Assembly (NCBI RefSeq): GCF_014836765.1
Contig: NZ_JACSQG010000001.1
Coordinates: forward strand, 678,896 to 742,895
Length of the DNA: 64,000 nt
Source of the DNA: Serpens gallinarum
GTDB taxonomy: Bacteria; Pseudomonadota; Gammaproteobacteria; Pseudomonadales; Pseudomonadaceae
Direction of reading: 5' to 3'
Shown: piece by piece, positions 25,182 to 36,561 of the stretch
Numbering within the stretch: position 1 is the stretch's first letter
Layout of the letters: every line of letters starts with the position of its first letter
Notes under the pieces: model-generated
The model's database searches: none
The model's input: only the letters and a program-made list of their open reading frames with translations
Told to the model about the DNA's origin: nothing
Made by a program: the position numbers and the translations under genes

Positions 25182-26015
25182 ATGTCCATGCTGTCGCTCA
25201 GCCCCGCGTCTTTGCGCAGGATCCAGGAATGGGTCTACGAAACCGCTGGCATTGTCATCAATGCGCAAAAAAGCGCGATGGTGGTAAGCCGGCTATGGCG
25301 CCGGGTAGAGGCGCTGGGGCTGGATGATTTCGAGGCCTACCTCGCTTACGTGTTCAGTGCTGAAGGTACGGCGGAGCGCAGCGAAATGCTCGATCGCCTG
25401 ACCACTAACGAAACCTACTTTTTCCGTGAGCCGGCGCATTTCGCCCGGCTCAAGAACCAGATACTGCCCAGCCTCAAGGAGCGCCCGACCAGGATCTGGT
25501 GCGCGGCGGCTTCAACCGGGGAGGAACCTTATAGCCTGGCGATGGTGCTCGCCGACCAGTTGGGCCTGGACGGCTGGCAGCTGGTGGCCAGCGATATTTG
25601 TGGCCGCGCTCTGAGCCAGGCAAGTCGTGGGCTGTATCGCATGGAACGCCTGGAGCTGCTGCCGGTGGAGTACCTCAAGCGCTATTGCCGGCGTGGCACG
25701 GGGGCTTATCAGGGCATGATGATGGTGGATCGGGAACTGCGCGAGCGGGTGCGCTTTGAGCAGCATAACCTGCTGCATTCCTGGCCCGAGGCTGGAGGCT
25801 TCGATGTGATTTTTCTGCGTAACGTTCTGATTTATTTCGACCAGCCGACGCGTCAACGGGTGATCGACAACCTCTGCGCAGCGTTGCGTCCAGGCGGGTG
25901 GTTGATCACCGGGCATTGCGAGTCCCTGGCCGGCATTCGTTTGCCGCTGCAGCAACTAGCGCCGTCGGTGTATCGAAACACTGAACAGCGCGCGGTGCAC
26001 AGGGTGTCGGCATGA
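25182..26015 (+). CDS. cheR: Chemoreceptor methyltransferase CheR
   Basis: CheR methylates receptor glutamates with S-adenosylmethionine. The 277-residue protein has the helical N-terminal domain (about 1-75) and the Rossmann methyltransferase domain with TNETYFFREP, the SAM loop AAASTGEEPYSLAM and FDVIFLRNVLIYFD. A second ATG two codons in is equally usable. The stop overlaps the cheB start by four bases. Confidence 0.96.
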   Translation: MSMLSLSPASLRRIQEWVYETAGIVINAQKSAMVVSRLWRRVEALGLDDFEAYLAYVFSAEGTAERSEMLDRLTTNETYFFREPAHFARLKNQILPSLKERPTRIWCAAASTGEEPYSLAMVLADQLGLDGWQLVASDICGRALSQASRGLYRMERLELLPVEYLKRYCRRGTGAYQGMMMVDRELRERVRFEQHNLLHSWPEAGGFDVIFLRNVLIYFDQPTRQRVIDNLCAALRPGGWLITGHCESLAGIRLPLQQLAPSVYRNTEQRAVHRVSA

Positions 26016-27061
26016 TCAAGGTCATGATCGTCGACGATTCGGCGGTGGTGCGCTCGTTGTTGCGTGAGCAACTGGAGGCAGAACCGGACATCGACGTGAT
26101 TGGTGTCGCACCTGATCCGCTGTTCGCGTTCCAGAAGCTGCGCACCCTGCGTCCCGATGTGCTGGTTGTTGATGTGGAAATGCCGCGCATGGACGGGCTG
26201 ACCTTTTTGCGTCAGCTGATGCTGGAGGACCCTATCCCCACCATTGTGTTTTCCTCCCTGGCCGAACAAGGCTCGGCGGTGGCGCTGGATGCCATGGATG
26301 CCGGCGCGGTGGCGATCCTGTGCAAGCCTGGGGCAGGGGTGAGTCAGTTCCTTCAGGAGCAGCGCGCGCAACTGGTGCAGACGGTGCGTCAGGCAGCGTC
26401 CAGCCGCATGCGCAGGATAGGCCGCACGATGAAAGCCGAGGCGCGTAGCGTTGCACCGCTGGCCAATGTCGCTGCACTGGGCCGCACCACCGATGCCATC
26501 GTTGCGATCGGAACCTCAACGGGTGGAACCCGGGCGCTGGAGTTTCTCCTCAAGCAACTGCCCAAGGACTGCACGGGGTTGGTGATCGTCCAGCACATGC
26601 CGGCCAACTTCACCCGGCAGTTCGCCCAGCGGCTCAATGCCGGCTGTGAAATAGACGTTCGTGAGGCCCAGGATGGCGATCGCGTCATGCCGGGGCGGGC
26701 CCTTATCGCGCCGGGCGGCTTGCACCTGAGCGTGCGCCGCAATGGTGCGCAATACCAGGTAACGGTGCAGGATGGCCCGCCGGTGTCGCGGCATAAACCT
26801 TCGGTGGACGTCCTGTTCCGTTCGATTGCCAAGGCAGCGGGAAGTAACGCACTCGGTGTCATTATGACGGGCATGGGCGATGATGGCGCCCGTGGGTTGA
26901 AGGCCATGCGCGATGCCGGAGCCTTTACCGTGGCTCAAGACGAAGAGAGCTGCGTGGTGTTTGGCATGCCCAAGGAGGCCATCCGCCTTGGCGGGGTCGC
27001 GCAGATTTGTAGCCTGGACGAGATACCCGAGCGAATCGCCCATTTTGGGCAGAGAGTATGA
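26012..27061 (+). CDS. cheB: Chemoreceptor methylesterase CheB
   Basis: The 349-residue enzyme joins a receiver domain (D54 in VVDVEMP) to a methylesterase domain with the triad S169 (GTSTGG), H195 (VQHMP) and D291 (GMGDDG). It removes methyl groups, and in most systems deamidates receptors when phosphorylated by CheA. It overlaps both neighbours by four bases. No cheD gene lies beside it, unlike many clusters of this type. Confidence 0.96.
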   Translation: MIKVMIVDDSAVVRSLLREQLEAEPDIDVIGVAPDPLFAFQKLRTLRPDVLVVDVEMPRMDGLTFLRQLMLEDPIPTIVFSSLAEQGSAVALDAMDAGAVAILCKPGAGVSQFLQEQRAQLVQTVRQAASSRMRRIGRTMKAEARSVAPLANVAALGRTTDAIVAIGTSTGGTRALEFLLKQLPKDCTGLVIVQHMPANFTRQFAQRLNAGCEIDVREAQDGDRVMPGRALIAPGGLHLSVRRNGAQYQVTVQDGPPVSRHKPSVDVLFRSIAKAAGSNALGVIMTGMGDDGARGLKAMRDAGAFTVAQDEESCVVFGMPKEAIRLGGVAQICSLDEIPERIAHFGQRV

Positions 27062-28323
27062 AATCAACGGAACGATCTATGTGTGCAGCGTTGCCCGAAC
27101 TCCCCGATGCCGTCCGGCAGCGAAAGGGACTTATCGTCGAAGACAGCCCCTTCCAGCGTGAACTGCTTGGCGCATTGCTGAGGGAGTTTGGAATCGCTAA
27201 CGTTCAGCAGGTTGCCGATGGGGACGCTGCGTTAGCGCTTTTGCGCGAGTGCCGCGATGAATTGCCGCTGCTGCTGATCGATCTGGAAATGCCGGTCATG
27301 AATGGCATTGAGCTGCTGCAGCGCTTGATTGAGGAACATATTCTCGCCGAAGTGCTGATCATCAGTGGGCGTGAGGAAGCGCTGATTTCTACCGTTGAGG
27401 GCATGCTGCAGGCGGCGGATATGCCGTTGCTGGGTAGCTTGCAAAAGCCCATCGTGGGGCAGGACCTGCACCGGCTGCTATCCACCGCGGGCGAGAGACG
27501 AGCTGGCTCAAGGCGCCGTGTCTTGTCACGGCGCTCGCCGGACGAGGCCGAACTCGATGTGGCGATTGAGCGGGGCTTCATCCACCCTTTTTACCAGCCC
27601 AAGGTGCACTTGCAGAGCGGGCGCGTGACGGGGTACGAGGTGCTGGCGCGTTGGGTGGAGCCTGACGGCGAATTGATTCACCCGGCCGACTTCATTCCTC
27701 TGGCAACGGGCTGCGGATTGCTCGGCAAATTGACGTTCAGCCTTGTGGAGCAGGTTCTGCAAGATCTGTTGGGACTGACGGATGACTCGATCAGCATGGC
27801 GCTCAATGTCGATATCAGTCTCCTGGCCGACCGCCATTTTGCTGATGAGCTGATCCATCGGGTGGCTGCGGCCGGCTGCCAGCCGAGCCAACTGGTGCTG
27901 GAAGTGACCGAGAGTGCCTTGATGAACGATCCGATGCTCACCCTGGCTTCGGTGGGTCGCTTGCGTCTGGCAGGTTTTGGTCTTTCGATCGACGACTATG
28001 GCACTGGATTTTCCACCTTACGCCAGCTTTCGCGTTTGCCCTTTACCGAACTCAAAATCGATCATGCCTTTATCCGCGAGGCGCACAAGAACCAGCGAGC
28101 GCGGGCTATTTTGTGCTCAGCCATCGAGATGGGGCACAAGCTTGGTTTGCCCTGTGTTGCCGAAGGTATCGAGCACCCTGAAGATCTTTTGTTGCTGGAA
28201 TCACTCGACTGTCATTCCGGCCAGGGCTACTTTTTTTCACGCCCGATGCCAGGCGAGCAGCTGGCTGGCTGGCATCAGCGGCATGCGGGGCTCACGTCAC
28301 TTGCGCAGTGGATTGACGGGTGA
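27058..28323 (+). CDS. REC-EAL response regulator, cyclic-di-GMP phosphodiesterase
   Basis: The 421-residue protein has an N-terminal receiver domain (EDS pocket at 28-30, phospho-acceptor D75, K130) and a C-terminal EAL domain. The catalytic set appears complete: E194 in YEVLARW, the Asn in LNVDIS, the Glu in LEVTES, both Asp in IDDYGTGF, the Lys in ELKID, the Glu in VAEGIE and the Gln in [10 protein letters not shown]. It should therefore hydrolyse cyclic-di-GMP under phosphorylation control, like RocR-type regulators. ATGA overlap with cheB and GTGA overlap with the next gene tie it to the operon. Confidence 0.92.
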   Translation: MKSTERSMCAALPELPDAVRQRKGLIVEDSPFQRELLGALLREFGIANVQQVADGDAALALLRECRDELPLLLIDLEMPVMNGIELLQRLIEEHILAEVLIISGREEALISTVEGMLQAADMPLLGSLQKPIVGQDLHRLLSTAGERRAGSRRRVLSRRSPDEAELDVAIERGFIHPFYQPKVHLQSGRVTGYEVLARWVEPDGELIHPADFIPLATGCGLLGKLTFSLVEQVLQDLLGLTDDSISMALNVDISLLADRHFADELIHRVAAAGCQPSQLVLEVTESALMNDPMLTLASVGRLRLAGFGLSIDDYGTGFSTLRQLSRLPFTELKIDHAFIREAHKNQRARAILCSAIEMGHKLGLPCVAEGIEHPEDLLLLESLDCHSGQGYFFSRPMPGEQLAGWHQRHAGLTSLAQWIDG

Positions 28324-30713
28324 AGCAGGGTACAAGGTGTTCCTGGCTGCTCGCTCCGGCAGGCGCGTGCCTGCTACTGGTACTGATCACCCTAGCGACC
28401 CTGCAGGCGGTGGAGGGCAAGTTCGGCGACTGTGATGCCGCGCAGTTACGCGAAAAGGTACGCGTATTCGCAGTGGACGAGGCCGGCAACCGGCGCCCAC
28501 TGGGCACGGTAGGCTATGCCGAGAATCAGCTCGACTACAGCAGTGCTCCCCAGACAGGCGCAACGCTATGGCTGGACGAACTCGAGCTGGGCCTGCATGT
28601 AGAGCACGATTTGCAGTTGTTGCGCGACACGCATCGGCTTGCCCGAAACCTGATACTGACACTCTGCGCCGTGGCCATTGCTTTGGTGATCTGGCTGACG
28701 TTGTGGACGCGGCGAAACCGCAAGCATCTCGCTGAGCGCGAGGTGCTCTATCACCAGGTACTCAACCATCTGCCTCTGATGGTGCGCATTCGTGGCCTGA
28801 CGGGCCAGGTGAAGTTCGAGAACCGGGCGACCTTGAAGTCTGAGGAGGTTGCCCGATGGGGTAGCCTCAACCTGTCGGACATTAACCCCGGCAACGAGCT
28901 ACCCCCATTAACGCGTGTTCTCTGGCAGATACAGCGAGACACGCTGCACTCAGAAGCTCCTCAAACACGGCATTTTGAAACCGGCGAGGTGGAGCATCCT
29001 GATTTCAGAGCCTACCGGCTGATTTCATTTCCGATTCATGACACGAATGGCCAACCACGAGCCTTGGGCAGCCTGGCCATCGATGAGACTGAGCAGGCAC
29101 GTGTACGGCACGCGTTGGCGAGCTTGGCCACTGATCTCGACAGGCAGGTCCAGGAGCGAACCGCCGAGCTGATGGAGGCCAAGGAGCAAGCCGAGACCGC
29201 TACGCAGGCCAAGGCCAATTTCCTGGCGAACATGAGCCACGAGATTCGTTCGCCCCTCAACGCAGTGGTGGGACTCACGCACCTGGCCCGGCGCGCAAAC
29301 TCTGAGTTCAAGGTGAACACCTATCTGGACAAGATCATCAAATCGGCAGAGCACTTGCAGAACGTGGTCGGCGATATCCTCGACTTCAGCAAGCTGGAGG
29401 CCGGAGAAATGCAGGCCGAGCGGGTGGAATTCTCCCTGCAGCGTCTGCTGGACAGCGCGGTGGACATCGTGTGGGAGCGTGCCAGGGACAAGCCGCTGCA
29501 GCTCGTTGTAGATGTGGACCCGCAATTGCCAGGGCTGTTCTTTGGCGACCCGCTGCGCATTGTGCAGATACTGATCAACTTCATGGACAACGCGATCAAG
29601 TTCACCGAGCGCGGCAGCATCACGTTGCGAGTGCGCCAGCAAGAACAGGGGGAGGGTCACTGCCGGCTGTGTTTCGAGGTGCAAGACAGCGGCATCGGCA
29701 TCCCTGCCGACCGGCTGGATGAGATGTTGAAGCCCTTTCAGCAACTGGATGACTCCACGACCCGCCGCTACGGCGGCACAGGTTTGGGGCTGGCCATCAG
29801 CGCGCAGTTGGTGACCCTGTTGGGTGGGCAGTTGGTGATCCGCAGTGAGCTAGGGGCTGGCAGCTTGTTCGGGTTTCTGCTCACCCTAGAAATTGCACCT
29901 GGAACGCCCCTAGTGCCGGAAGAAGACTATGGCGATGTGCTCACTATGCCATCCGTGCGGGGCCGGCACGTTCTGCTAGTCGAGGATGACCCGCTGAATC
30001 GCGAGGTCGCGGGTGAACTGTTAGCGGCACTGGAGCTGCGGGTCACCTCGGTGGTAAACGGCGCCGAGGCCTTGCGGCAACTGGCAAGTGACCCGAGCAT
30101 CGATCTGGTTCTATTGGACATCCAAATGCCTGTTATGGATGGACTGGAAACCATACGCAGGTTGCGCCCCGGCCATCCGGATCTCCCCGTCATCGCCATG
30201 ACCGCCAACAACCTCAGCGGCGACCGCGAACGCTGCTTGCAAGCGGGCATGAGCGACTACCTGGCCAAACCCATCGACCCGCAACACCTCGAGTCCGTGC
30301 TCGAGCGCTGGCTGGGCCGACGATCACAACAGACCCTCGCTCTGCGCGTTCCTATCCCGGCCGAGGGGGGATTACCCGCCATTCCAGGCCTCGAGCAGCA
30401 TGCCGCACTGGGACGTCTGCTCAACAATCATGAGTTGTACCGCAGTCTGCTGCACCGCTTTGTCGATGATCACGCGGATGTGGCGGACAAGCTCTACGCC
30501 AACCTGACTCAACAGCAATTCGCGGACGCGCAGGAATCGCTGCATCGATTCAAGTCAATGGCCGCCACTCTAGGCGCTGAGCGCTTGCAGGAACTCAGCG
30601 TGGATCTGGAGCTGTGCCTGCAGGAAGGGCGTGCCTGGGGCGGGATGTATGAGCGTTTCGTTGCTGAATTCGACCGATTGTTGAAGGCGATCAAGGCTGG
30701 GCTGGCCTCTTGA
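28320..30713 (+). CDS. Hybrid sensor histidine kinase with REC and HPt
   Basis: The 797-residue protein starts at a GTG overlapping the preceding stop. It has membrane helices at about 9-29 and 109-129 around an 80-residue periplasmic part, a region of about 130 residues that may be a divergent PAS domain, a DHp helix with H307 ([10 protein letters not shown]), an ATPase domain ([23 protein letters not shown]), a receiver with D600 (LLDIQMP) and a C-terminal HPt with H742 ([13 protein letters not shown]). This is a full phosphorelay chain. The REC-EAL protein or the FixJ-type regulator could be its output; which one is not visible. Confidence 0.92.
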   Translation: MKQGTRCSWLLAPAGACLLLVLITLATLQAVEGKFGDCDAAQLREKVRVFAVDEAGNRRPLGTVGYAENQLDYSSAPQTGATLWLDELELGLHVEHDLQLLRDTHRLARNLILTLCAVAIALVIWLTLWTRRNRKHLAEREVLYHQVLNHLPLMVRIRGLTGQVKFENRATLKSEEVARWGSLNLSDINPGNELPPLTRVLWQIQRDTLHSEAPQTRHFETGEVEHPDFRAYRLISFPIHDTNGQPRALGSLAIDETEQARVRHALASLATDLDRQVQERTAELMEAKEQAETATQAKANFLANMSHEIRSPLNAVVGLTHLARRANSEFKVNTYLDKIIKSAEHLQNVVGDILDFSKLEAGEMQAERVEFSLQRLLDSAVDIVWERARDKPLQLVVDVDPQLPGLFFGDPLRIVQILINFMDNAIKFTERGSITLRVRQQEQGEGHCRLCFEVQDSGIGIPADRLDEMLKPFQQLDDSTTRRYGGTGLGLAISAQLVTLLGGQLVIRSELGAGSLFGFLLTLEIAPGTPLVPEEDYGDVLTMPSVRGRHVLLVEDDPLNREVAGELLAALELRVTSVVNGAEALRQLASDPSIDLVLLDIQMPVMDGLETIRRLRPGHPDLPVIAMTANNLSGDRERCLQAGMSDYLAKPIDPQHLESVLERWLGRRSQQTLALRVPIPAEGGLPAIPGLEQHAALGRLLNNHELYRSLLHRFVDDHADVADKLYANLTQQQFADAQESLHRFKSMAATLGAERLQELSVDLELCLQEGRAWGGMYERFVAEFDRLLKAIKAGLAS

Positions 30714-30790
30714 GGGCAAAGGCGGATGAAATAACCCTCCGTGCGCCGACCCCGGGCAAGGAGTCGCGTTGTCAATAACATCACCGGCCG

Positions 30791-33700
30791 TCACCGAAAA
30801 TCTCGACTGCGCACCTCCAGGCCGGTCAGAAGCGGGGAAAGGTCGGTCAATCGGCCGGCGATGACATGGCGTATGCCATCCGCCGCTTCCAGATGACCGT
30901 CGACGCGCAGTAGCTGTGCTTGCACCAGTGGTCGTCTCTGGCGCTCTGCTAGGTCGTGCCAGACGATCACATTCACCAGTCCGAATTCATCTTCCAGGGT
31001 CACGAAGACCACGCCGCTGGCGGTCTGGGGACGTTGACGGCCGATAACCAGGCCGGCAACGCTGATTGGCGGGCCAGGTTCGGCCGCGAGTAACTCCCGC
31101 GAGCTCCGACAGCGCATGGCCTTGAGCTGGCCACGCAGCAGCGTCAGCGGGTGTGGGCCCAGGGTAGTGCCCAAGGTTGCGTAATCGGTGAACATGTCCT
31201 CTCCCACCGTGGGCAGTGGCAGGCTTACTGATGCCTCCTCGTCGGCCGAAAGACCGGCAAACAGTGGTAGTTGAGGGGTTACTCCCGCCACGGCCCAGCG
31301 CGCCCGATGACGGTGCCCGGCCAGGTCGCGCAAGGCGCCGGCATCGGCCAGGCGTTCGCGGGCGACAGCGTCAAGGCCGGCGCGCAGGCTCAGGTCTTCG
31401 ACCGACATGAAGGGACCCGCCTGACGAGCCGCCTCAATGCGCTGTGCATCGGCCTGGCGAAAGCTGCGAATCATGCGTAGCCCCAGGCGGATTGCCGGTT
31501 GCGGGCCGCCGGCATCCTCCAGGCTGCAATCCCAGTCGCTGCAACACACATCAACGGGGCGCACGTCGATACCATGGCGACGGGCGTCCTGCAGCACCTG
31601 ATCGGGGCTGTAGAAGCCCATCGGCCAGCTGTTCACCAGCGCGCAGGCGAAGGCGGCTGGCTCGTGGCATTTCAGCCAACTGCTGGCGTAGCTGAGCAGC
31701 GCAAAGCTGGCCGCGTGGGATTCGGGAAAACCGTAGCTGCCAAAGCCCTTGATCTGCTCGAAGATGCGCGCGATGAATTCGGGTGGGTACTGTTTGGCGA
31801 GCATGCGCTCGGTCAGCCGCTCACGGTGTTTTTCCAGGCCGCCATGGCGTTTCCAGGCGGCCATGCTGCGGCGCAGCTCGTCGGCTTCGCCCGGGGTGTA
31901 ATCAGCGGCAACCATGGCCAGCTCCATGACCTGTTCCTGGAACAACGGTACGCCCAAGGTGCGCTCGAATACCGGGACCAGTTCCTCCGAGGCGTAGAGT
32001 ACCGGCTCCTCGCCGTTGCGCCGGCGCAGGTAGGGATGGACCATGTCGCCCTGGATCGGCCCGGGACGCACGATGGCCACCTGGATCACCAGATCGTAGA
32101 AAGTCTGCGGGCGCATGCGCGGCAGCATGGCCATCTGCGCCCGCGACTCGATCTGGAATACGCCGATGGTGTCGGCGCGGCTGATCATGCGGTAGGTGGC
32201 CGGGTCCTCCTGGGGCAGGGTGGCCAGGGTCCAGCGCGTGCCGCGATACCGCTTGATCAGGTTGAAGCAGCGGCGCAGTGCGCTGAGCATGCCAAGGGCA
32301 AGCACGTCGACCTTGAGCAGACCGACCAGATCCAGATCGTCCTTGTCCCACTGGATCACCGTCCGCTCGGCCATGGTGGCGTTCTCTACCGGCACCAGGG
32401 TGGCCAGCGGTTGCTCGGAAATGACAAAGCCGCCCGGGTGCTGGGACAAATGGCGAGGAAAGCCGATCAACTCGCCGGTAAGCGTCAGCACCCGATGTAA
32501 CAGCGGGTTTTTCGGATCGAAGCCGGCCTCCATCAGGCGTTCGGCAGCCGGCGGTTGATTGCTCCAGCGCCCGCAACAGTCGGCCAGTGCATTGATTTGA
32601 TCGGGTGGCAGGCCAAGCGCCTTGGCCACATCACGTACCGCACCGGCGCCATGGTAGGTGCTCACCACCGCGGTGAGCGCTGCGCGCTCCCGGCCGTAGC
32701 GGTGGAAGATGTACTGGATGACTTCCTCGCGGCGCTCGTGCTCGAAATCGACGTCGATATCCGGTGGCTCGTTGCGCTCATGGGACAGGAAACGCTCAAA
32801 CAGCAGCCGGCTGCGCGACGGGTCCAGCTCGGTGATGCTCAGTGCAAAACACACCGTTGAATTGGCTGCCGAGCCGCGCCCCTGGCAGAGAATGCCCTGT
32901 GCGCGAGCCCAGCGGACAATGTCATGGACGGTCAGAAAGTAGCTTTCGTACTTCAGTTCGGCGATCAGCGCCAATTCATGATCGATCAGCGCCCAGGCTT
33001 TTTCCGGCACCCCATCCGGCCAGCGCGCGCGCGCTCCCTGATCGACCAGTTCACGCAGCCAACTGGTCGCAGTGTGTCCGGCGGGGACGAGCTCTTGCGG
33101 GTACTGATAGCGCAACTGGCCCAGCTCGAACGTGCAGCGTTCGGCAATGCGCAGGGTTTCGGCGAGCAACTCGGGCGGGTAGAGCTCGACCAGCTCCTCG
33201 CGGCGGCGTAAATGACGTTCGCCGTTGGGGTGCAGGTGGGCGCCGGCCTCGCTGACCGCCAGGTGATGACGGATGGCAGTCATGCAGTCCTGCAGGGCTC
33301 GGCGCCCGCGGGCGTGCATGTGCACATCGCCGCAAGCGACGGCCGGCAGGTCGCGGGAAGTGGCTATTTCCAGCATGTGCTGCAGACGCGCTGCATCGTC
33401 CGCACCGCGGTGCAGTTCCACGCCCAGCCAAAGTCGCTGCGGGAAGCAGCCCCGCAGCCAGGTGGCCTGCCCAGCGTCATTGTCCGGTAGCCAGATGGCC
33501 AGCAACCCGTCCAGTGGTGCGTCGAAGTCCTCGCGCAGCAGGCGATAACGGCCTTTTTCGGCACGGCGTCGGGCCTGGGTGATCAGCCGGCACAGCGTCT
33601 GATAGCCGACCAGGTTCTCGACCAGCAGCACTAGCTTCGGGCCGTCCTCGATGCGCATTTCGCTGCCGACGATCAGGGGCAGATTATGCTCTTTGGCTGC

Positions 33701-33859
33701 CTGCCAAGCGCGCACGATGCCGGCCAGCGAACACTCGTCGGTGATTGCCAGGGCGCTGTAGCCGAGACGGGCGGCACGCTCGAACAGCTCAGATGCGCTG
33801 GAGGCGCCGCGCTGGAAGCTGAAGTTCGACAGGCAATGCAGCTCGGCGTAGTCGCTCAT
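30791..33859 (-). CDS. dnaE2: Error-prone DNA polymerase DnaE2
   Basis: A 1022-residue C-family polymerase used in damage-induced mutagenesis with ImuA and ImuB. It has the N-terminal PHP domain ([20 protein letters not shown]), the palm with [13 protein letters not shown], and the C-terminal OB-like region. QLPLFAGL near 863-870 resembles a beta-clamp binding motif. The start at 33859 overlaps the imuB stop by four bases; the frame is open 80 codons further upstream, but that part is imuB sequence. Convergent with the hybrid kinase gene. Confidence 0.95.
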   Translation of the reverse strand: MSDYAELHCLSNFSFQRGASSASELFERAARLGYSALAITDECSLAGIVRAWQAAKEHNLPLIVGSEMRIEDGPKLVLLVENLVGYQTLCRLITQARRRAEKGRYRLLREDFDAPLDGLLAIWLPDNDAGQATWLRGCFPQRLWLGVELHRGADDAARLQHMLEIATSRDLPAVACGDVHMHARGRRALQDCMTAIRHHLAVSEAGAHLHPNGERHLRRREELVELYPPELLAETLRIAERCTFELGQLRYQYPQELVPAGHTATSWLRELVDQGARARWPDGVPEKAWALIDHELALIAELKYESYFLTVHDIVRWARAQGILCQGRGSAANSTVCFALSITELDPSRSRLLFERFLSHERNEPPDIDVDFEHERREEVIQYIFHRYGRERAALTAVVSTYHGAGAVRDVAKALGLPPDQINALADCCGRWSNQPPAAERLMEAGFDPKNPLLHRVLTLTGELIGFPRHLSQHPGGFVISEQPLATLVPVENATMAERTVIQWDKDDLDLVGLLKVDVLALGMLSALRRCFNLIKRYRGTRWTLATLPQEDPATYRMISRADTIGVFQIESRAQMAMLPRMRPQTFYDLVIQVAIVRPGPIQGDMVHPYLRRRNGEEPVLYASEELVPVFERTLGVPLFQEQVMELAMVAADYTPGEADELRRSMAAWKRHGGLEKHRERLTERMLAKQYPPEFIARIFEQIKGFGSYGFPESHAASFALLSYASSWLKCHEPAAFACALVNSWPMGFYSPDQVLQDARRHGIDVRPVDVCCSDWDCSLEDAGGPQPAIRLGLRMIRSFRQADAQRIEAARQAGPFMSVEDLSLRAGLDAVARERLADAGALRDLAGHRHRARWAVAGVTPQLPLFAGLSADEEASVSLPLPTVGEDMFTDYATLGTTLGPHPLTLLRGQLKAMRCRSSRELLAAEPGPPISVAGLVIGRQRPQTASGVVFVTLEDEFGLVNVIVWHDLAERQRRPLVQAQLLRVDGHLEAADGIRHVIAGRLTDLSPLLTGLEVRSRDFR

Positions 33860-35262
33860 GCGAACCACCCGTGGAGCATCAGTGACCCGTCGCCCACCGT
33901 CCTGAAGGCCCAGCCACGCTGGCCAGCGCGGGTTTCGATCAGGTAATAGTCGCGGCGCACATCGCCGCCGTCCCACCAGCCGGATTCGATGCGCTCCGGG
34001 CCACTCAATAGCTTCACGGTGCCTTCGCGCAGTGGCTGCGGCTCGGTCAACAGCCAGCCGGGGCGGGGGCCGCAGGGCGGCAGCGTCACGTCTGCCCACC
34101 GGCTGCTCCAGGTCCGCTCGGGACGATGGTCGGCGCGGGCGCCAAGCCCTTGCACGGCGTCGTCGCCAAGACGGGCACGCAGCCGTTCGCGCAGCTGTTC
34201 CCAGGGCAGCGATTGCTGTGGACGTTCCTCGAACATCACGCGGTGTTCCGGCACGAACGGTGGCAAGTCATGGGCGACCAGCCGTACTGCCAGAACCGGT
34301 GCCGGCAGTTGCTGCTGTTCTAGGCGACCCCGTGTCAGCTCGAAGAGCATGGCGGCTTCGCGCTCGGCGCTCAGCAGGCCGACCGGCACCTGACTGTCAG
34401 GTCGGTTGCGGTGCTCCAGGTGCAGGATGAAACGCTGCACGCCGCTGTCGCGCCCCGCCAGGTAAGCGGCGAGATCGGCGGTCAGCCGGCGCAGAGGGAA
34501 GAGCAGCGCCTGGTGCGACTCGACTTCGAAGTTCAGCTCGATGCGCCCCTCGAACACATCCGGCGGCCGGTAGAACTCCATCGCCAGCGGACGCTGTCCG
34601 AGCAGCCTGTCCAGCTGAATCAGCACCTCGGCAGAAAAGCGTTTGGCCAGGCCGTCGCGAGGCAGGGTGAGAACCTGCGCGAGGTTGCGCACGCCCATGC
34701 GGGAGAGCGCGGCGGCAACCTCGCGGGAGAGCCCGATACGATCCACCGGCAACTGGCCTAGTGCCTGATGCAGTGCGTTTCCGTCGTCCACTGCCAGGCC
34801 ATCATGAACATTGGCCAGCGCTCGCGCGGCAGCGGGATTAGGCGCGAGGGTAATGCGGTGGCGGAAGCCCAGAGTGGTCAACTCTTTGCGCAGGCGCGCT
34901 TCGAAGCGCGGCCAGGGGCCGAACAGGCCCAGGCTGGATTGCACTTCGAGCAGCAGGCAGCGCGGATAATGCAGACTGACCTGGGCGCTGTAGCGGTACC
35001 CCCAGGCAGCCAGAAACTGTTGGCAACGCTCAATCGCCGCCAGGTCGTATGGGGCGGTTGCGAAATTCTGGCTGAGTGCCTGGGCGGACGTGAGGGATTG
35101 GCCCGGCTTCAGACCAAGGGCGCGCGCTGCCGGATTGACCGCCTGCAGCCTGCGCCGCTGCGCCGGACCGGCCAGCAAGACCAAGGGCGTGTCTGGGTTT
35201 GCACGTTGGCGCAGCTCGCCATCCATGGCCAGTTGCGGGAGCAGAATACAGGCCCAGCGCAT
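33856..35262 (-). CDS. imuB: ImuB, inactive Y-family polymerase-like protein
   Basis: The 468-residue protein is the scaffold of the ImuA-ImuB-DnaE2 mutasome. It has a Y-family layout but, as usual for ImuB, the N-terminal catalytic acid pair is not found where expected ([16 protein letters not shown]). A helix-hairpin-helix part ([20 protein letters not shown]) and a little-finger region follow. The family normally starts at [10 protein letters not shown], giving position 35262, just seven bases after imuA ends; the longer open frame upstream is imuA sequence. Confidence 0.93.
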   Translation of the reverse strand: MRWACILLPQLAMDGELRQRANPDTPLVLLAGPAQRRRLQAVNPAARALGLKPGQSLTSAQALSQNFATAPYDLAAIERCQQFLAAWGYRYSAQVSLHYPRCLLLEVQSSLGLFGPWPRFEARLRKELTTLGFRHRITLAPNPAAARALANVHDGLAVDDGNALHQALGQLPVDRIGLSREVAAALSRMGVRNLAQVLTLPRDGLAKRFSAEVLIQLDRLLGQRPLAMEFYRPPDVFEGRIELNFEVESHQALLFPLRRLTADLAAYLAGRDSGVQRFILHLEHRNRPDSQVPVGLLSAEREAAMLFELTRGRLEQQQLPAPVLAVRLVAHDLPPFVPEHRVMFEERPQQSLPWEQLRERLRARLGDDAVQGLGARADHRPERTWSSRWADVTLPPCGPRPGWLLTEPQPLREGTVKLLSGPERIESGWWDGGDVRRDYYLIETRAGQRGWAFRTVGDGSLMLHGWFA

Positions 35263-35269
35263 GACGACG

Positions 35270-35896
35270 TCAGCGTCCGCTGGCGGCAGCGAAGGCCGCT
35301 GTGGCAATCGGCCGGGCCGGGACCAGGCCGCCGCGACACTTGAGGATACGCACCTGCTGCGGGTCCACTGCCAGGCGCAGGGCGGCGGGCGAGGGATTGG
35401 CCGCTTCGTCCAGCGAGCGATAAGCAAAAGCCGGGGTCTGGCCGGTCTCCGCAGCAATCTGCAAGCGACGCAGGGCGCGGTCATCGGCCTGTTTTGGCCA
35501 GCACAACACAGCGCCGCAGCAGCCCGAGCGCAGACACTGCTCGGCGGCCCAGAGGGCGTCGCGGCCACGGGCCTGGACGATGCTCAGGTGACGCAGATCG
35601 ACGCCCGCCGCCAGCCAGGCGTGCGGGTAGGGAACATGGGGCGGATCGACCAGCACCACACGCTCGCCGGCAGCGGTGAGGCGTGCCAGGGTCGGCCACA
35701 GCAGACGCAGCTCGCCCAGGCCGGTGGCAACGACGAGAATTTCGCTCAGCGCAGCGTCCGGCCAGCCACCACCGGGCAGGGCGGCGTCTAGCTCAGTGTG
35801 CCCGGTGGGCTGGCGGGCGGAGTGCGAAACGACGGCTTGGCCACGCCAGACACGACGCGTATCGAGCAGGTGATCAAGGGCGACCACGGAGGACAT
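35270..35896 (-). CDS. imuA: ImuA, RecA/SulA-like SOS mutagenesis protein
   Basis: First gene of the SOS cassette, 208 residues. The protein resembles RecA-like ATPases without a complete Walker A loop: LDAALPGGGWPDAALSEILV takes that place. ImuA works with ImuB and DnaE2 in translesion synthesis. The ATG at 35896 is chosen because a canonical LexA box ends about 17 bases upstream; the open frame continuing to 36028 would run through that box. Confidence 0.9.
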   Translation of the reverse strand: MSSVVALDHLLDTRRVWRGQAVVSHSARQPTGHTELDAALPGGGWPDAALSEILVVATGLGELRLLWPTLARLTAAGERVVLVDPPHVPYPHAWLAAGVDLRHLSIVQARGRDALWAAEQCLRSGCCGAVLCWPKQADDRALRRLQIAAETGQTPAFAYRSLDEAANPSPAALRLAVDPQQVRILKCRGGLVPARPIATAAFAAASGR

Positions 35897-35912
35897 GCTA
35901 AGTACCTGGATA

Positions 35913-35928
35913 CTGTATATAGGTACAG
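35913..35928 (-). promoter_or_regulatory. LexA box controlling imuA-imuB-dnaE2
   Basis: CTGT-ATATAGGT-ACAG matches the gammaproteobacterial SOS box CTGT-N8-ACAG exactly at both ends. It sits immediately before imuA and so should place the whole cassette under LexA. Confidence 0.93.
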
Positions 35929-36031
35929 TATTTCGTTTGACCAAGAACCGGTCAAGCAGTGGCGATAAATGCCGGACCAGTTGTTGGGGGATCGCCAGCA
36001 CCGCCCACCAACCCCGGAATCCGGGCACAAA

Positions 36032-36055
36032 AAAAGACGTCCGAAGACGTCTTTT
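36032..36055 (-). terminator. Terminator of ssrA
   Basis: AAAAGACGTC and GACGTCTTTT pair around a four-base loop that reads TTCG on the minus strand. The structure begins eight bases after the tmRNA CCA end and has A and T runs on both sides, so it can stop transcription both ways and insulates ssrA from imuA. Confidence 0.9.
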
Positions 36056-36062
36056 GTTTGTT

Positions 36063-36456
36063 TGGTGGAGCCGGGGGGATTTGAACCCCCGTCCGCCAGT
36101 ACTCCGCTGTCGGTACTACATGCTTAGCCAGATCTACTGAGTTAACCCGCGACCGCCCGATTGGCAGGGTGTTTTGGGCGAGTTGTGTAATATTTAGCCG
36201 TTTCGTCCACAACGTACTACGCGGCGATCCTGTTCTATATGACAATCATTTTGGGTTTACAGGCATCCCCTGATGATTGCTGGCGCCGAAGCGACCAGGG
36301 GGGAAGGGCTAAGGCTGCTTACGCAGCGAGAGCGTAATCCCCGTAGGTTTCGTCATTGGCAACTATAAGAAGTTGCAACAGTGGATTTACGAGTTCTGTT
36401 ACCAACTCGGCATGCACCTAGAGTTTCGCAACCGGCGTCGAATCCTAATCGGCCCC
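36063..36456 (-). ncRNA. ssrA: Transfer-messenger RNA (tmRNA)
   Basis: The 394-base RNA begins GGGGCCGATTAGGATTCGAC and ends GGCTCCACCA, forming the alanyl acceptor stem of tmRNA, with the T-arm GGGGGTTCAAATCCCCC. The mRNA-like part (36319-36360) encodes the tag ANDETYGDYALAA followed by TAA, ending in the LAA degradation signal. It rescues stalled ribosomes together with SmpB, whose gene is about 10 kb away. A GGTTAACTC stretch and pseudoknot segments follow as expected. Confidence 0.97.
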
Positions 36457-36458
36457 AA

Positions 36459-36478
36459 AACGTTGTGGTGACAACGTT
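36459..36478 (-). promoter_or_regulatory. Hairpin just upstream of ssrA
   Basis: AACGTTGT-GGTG-ACAACGTT is a perfect eight-base-pair stem two bases before the mature tmRNA 5' end. A TACACT hexamer about 15 bases further upstream could be the -10 element. If so, the stem lies in the transcribed leader that RNase P removes. Confidence 0.45.
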
Positions 36479-36561
36479 GGCGCAGTGTACGCCAAAGGCG
36501 TCACTGCGTCGAACGCTTGTCATCAAGATAAGGGCACGAAGATCTTTTTCAAGGCCGCTGG

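Noticed and set aside
36063-36456. tmRNA 3' end as attachment site of the island
   Set aside because: ssrA is a known integration target, but no integrase lies beside it here and no duplicated 3' end is visible near the island border.
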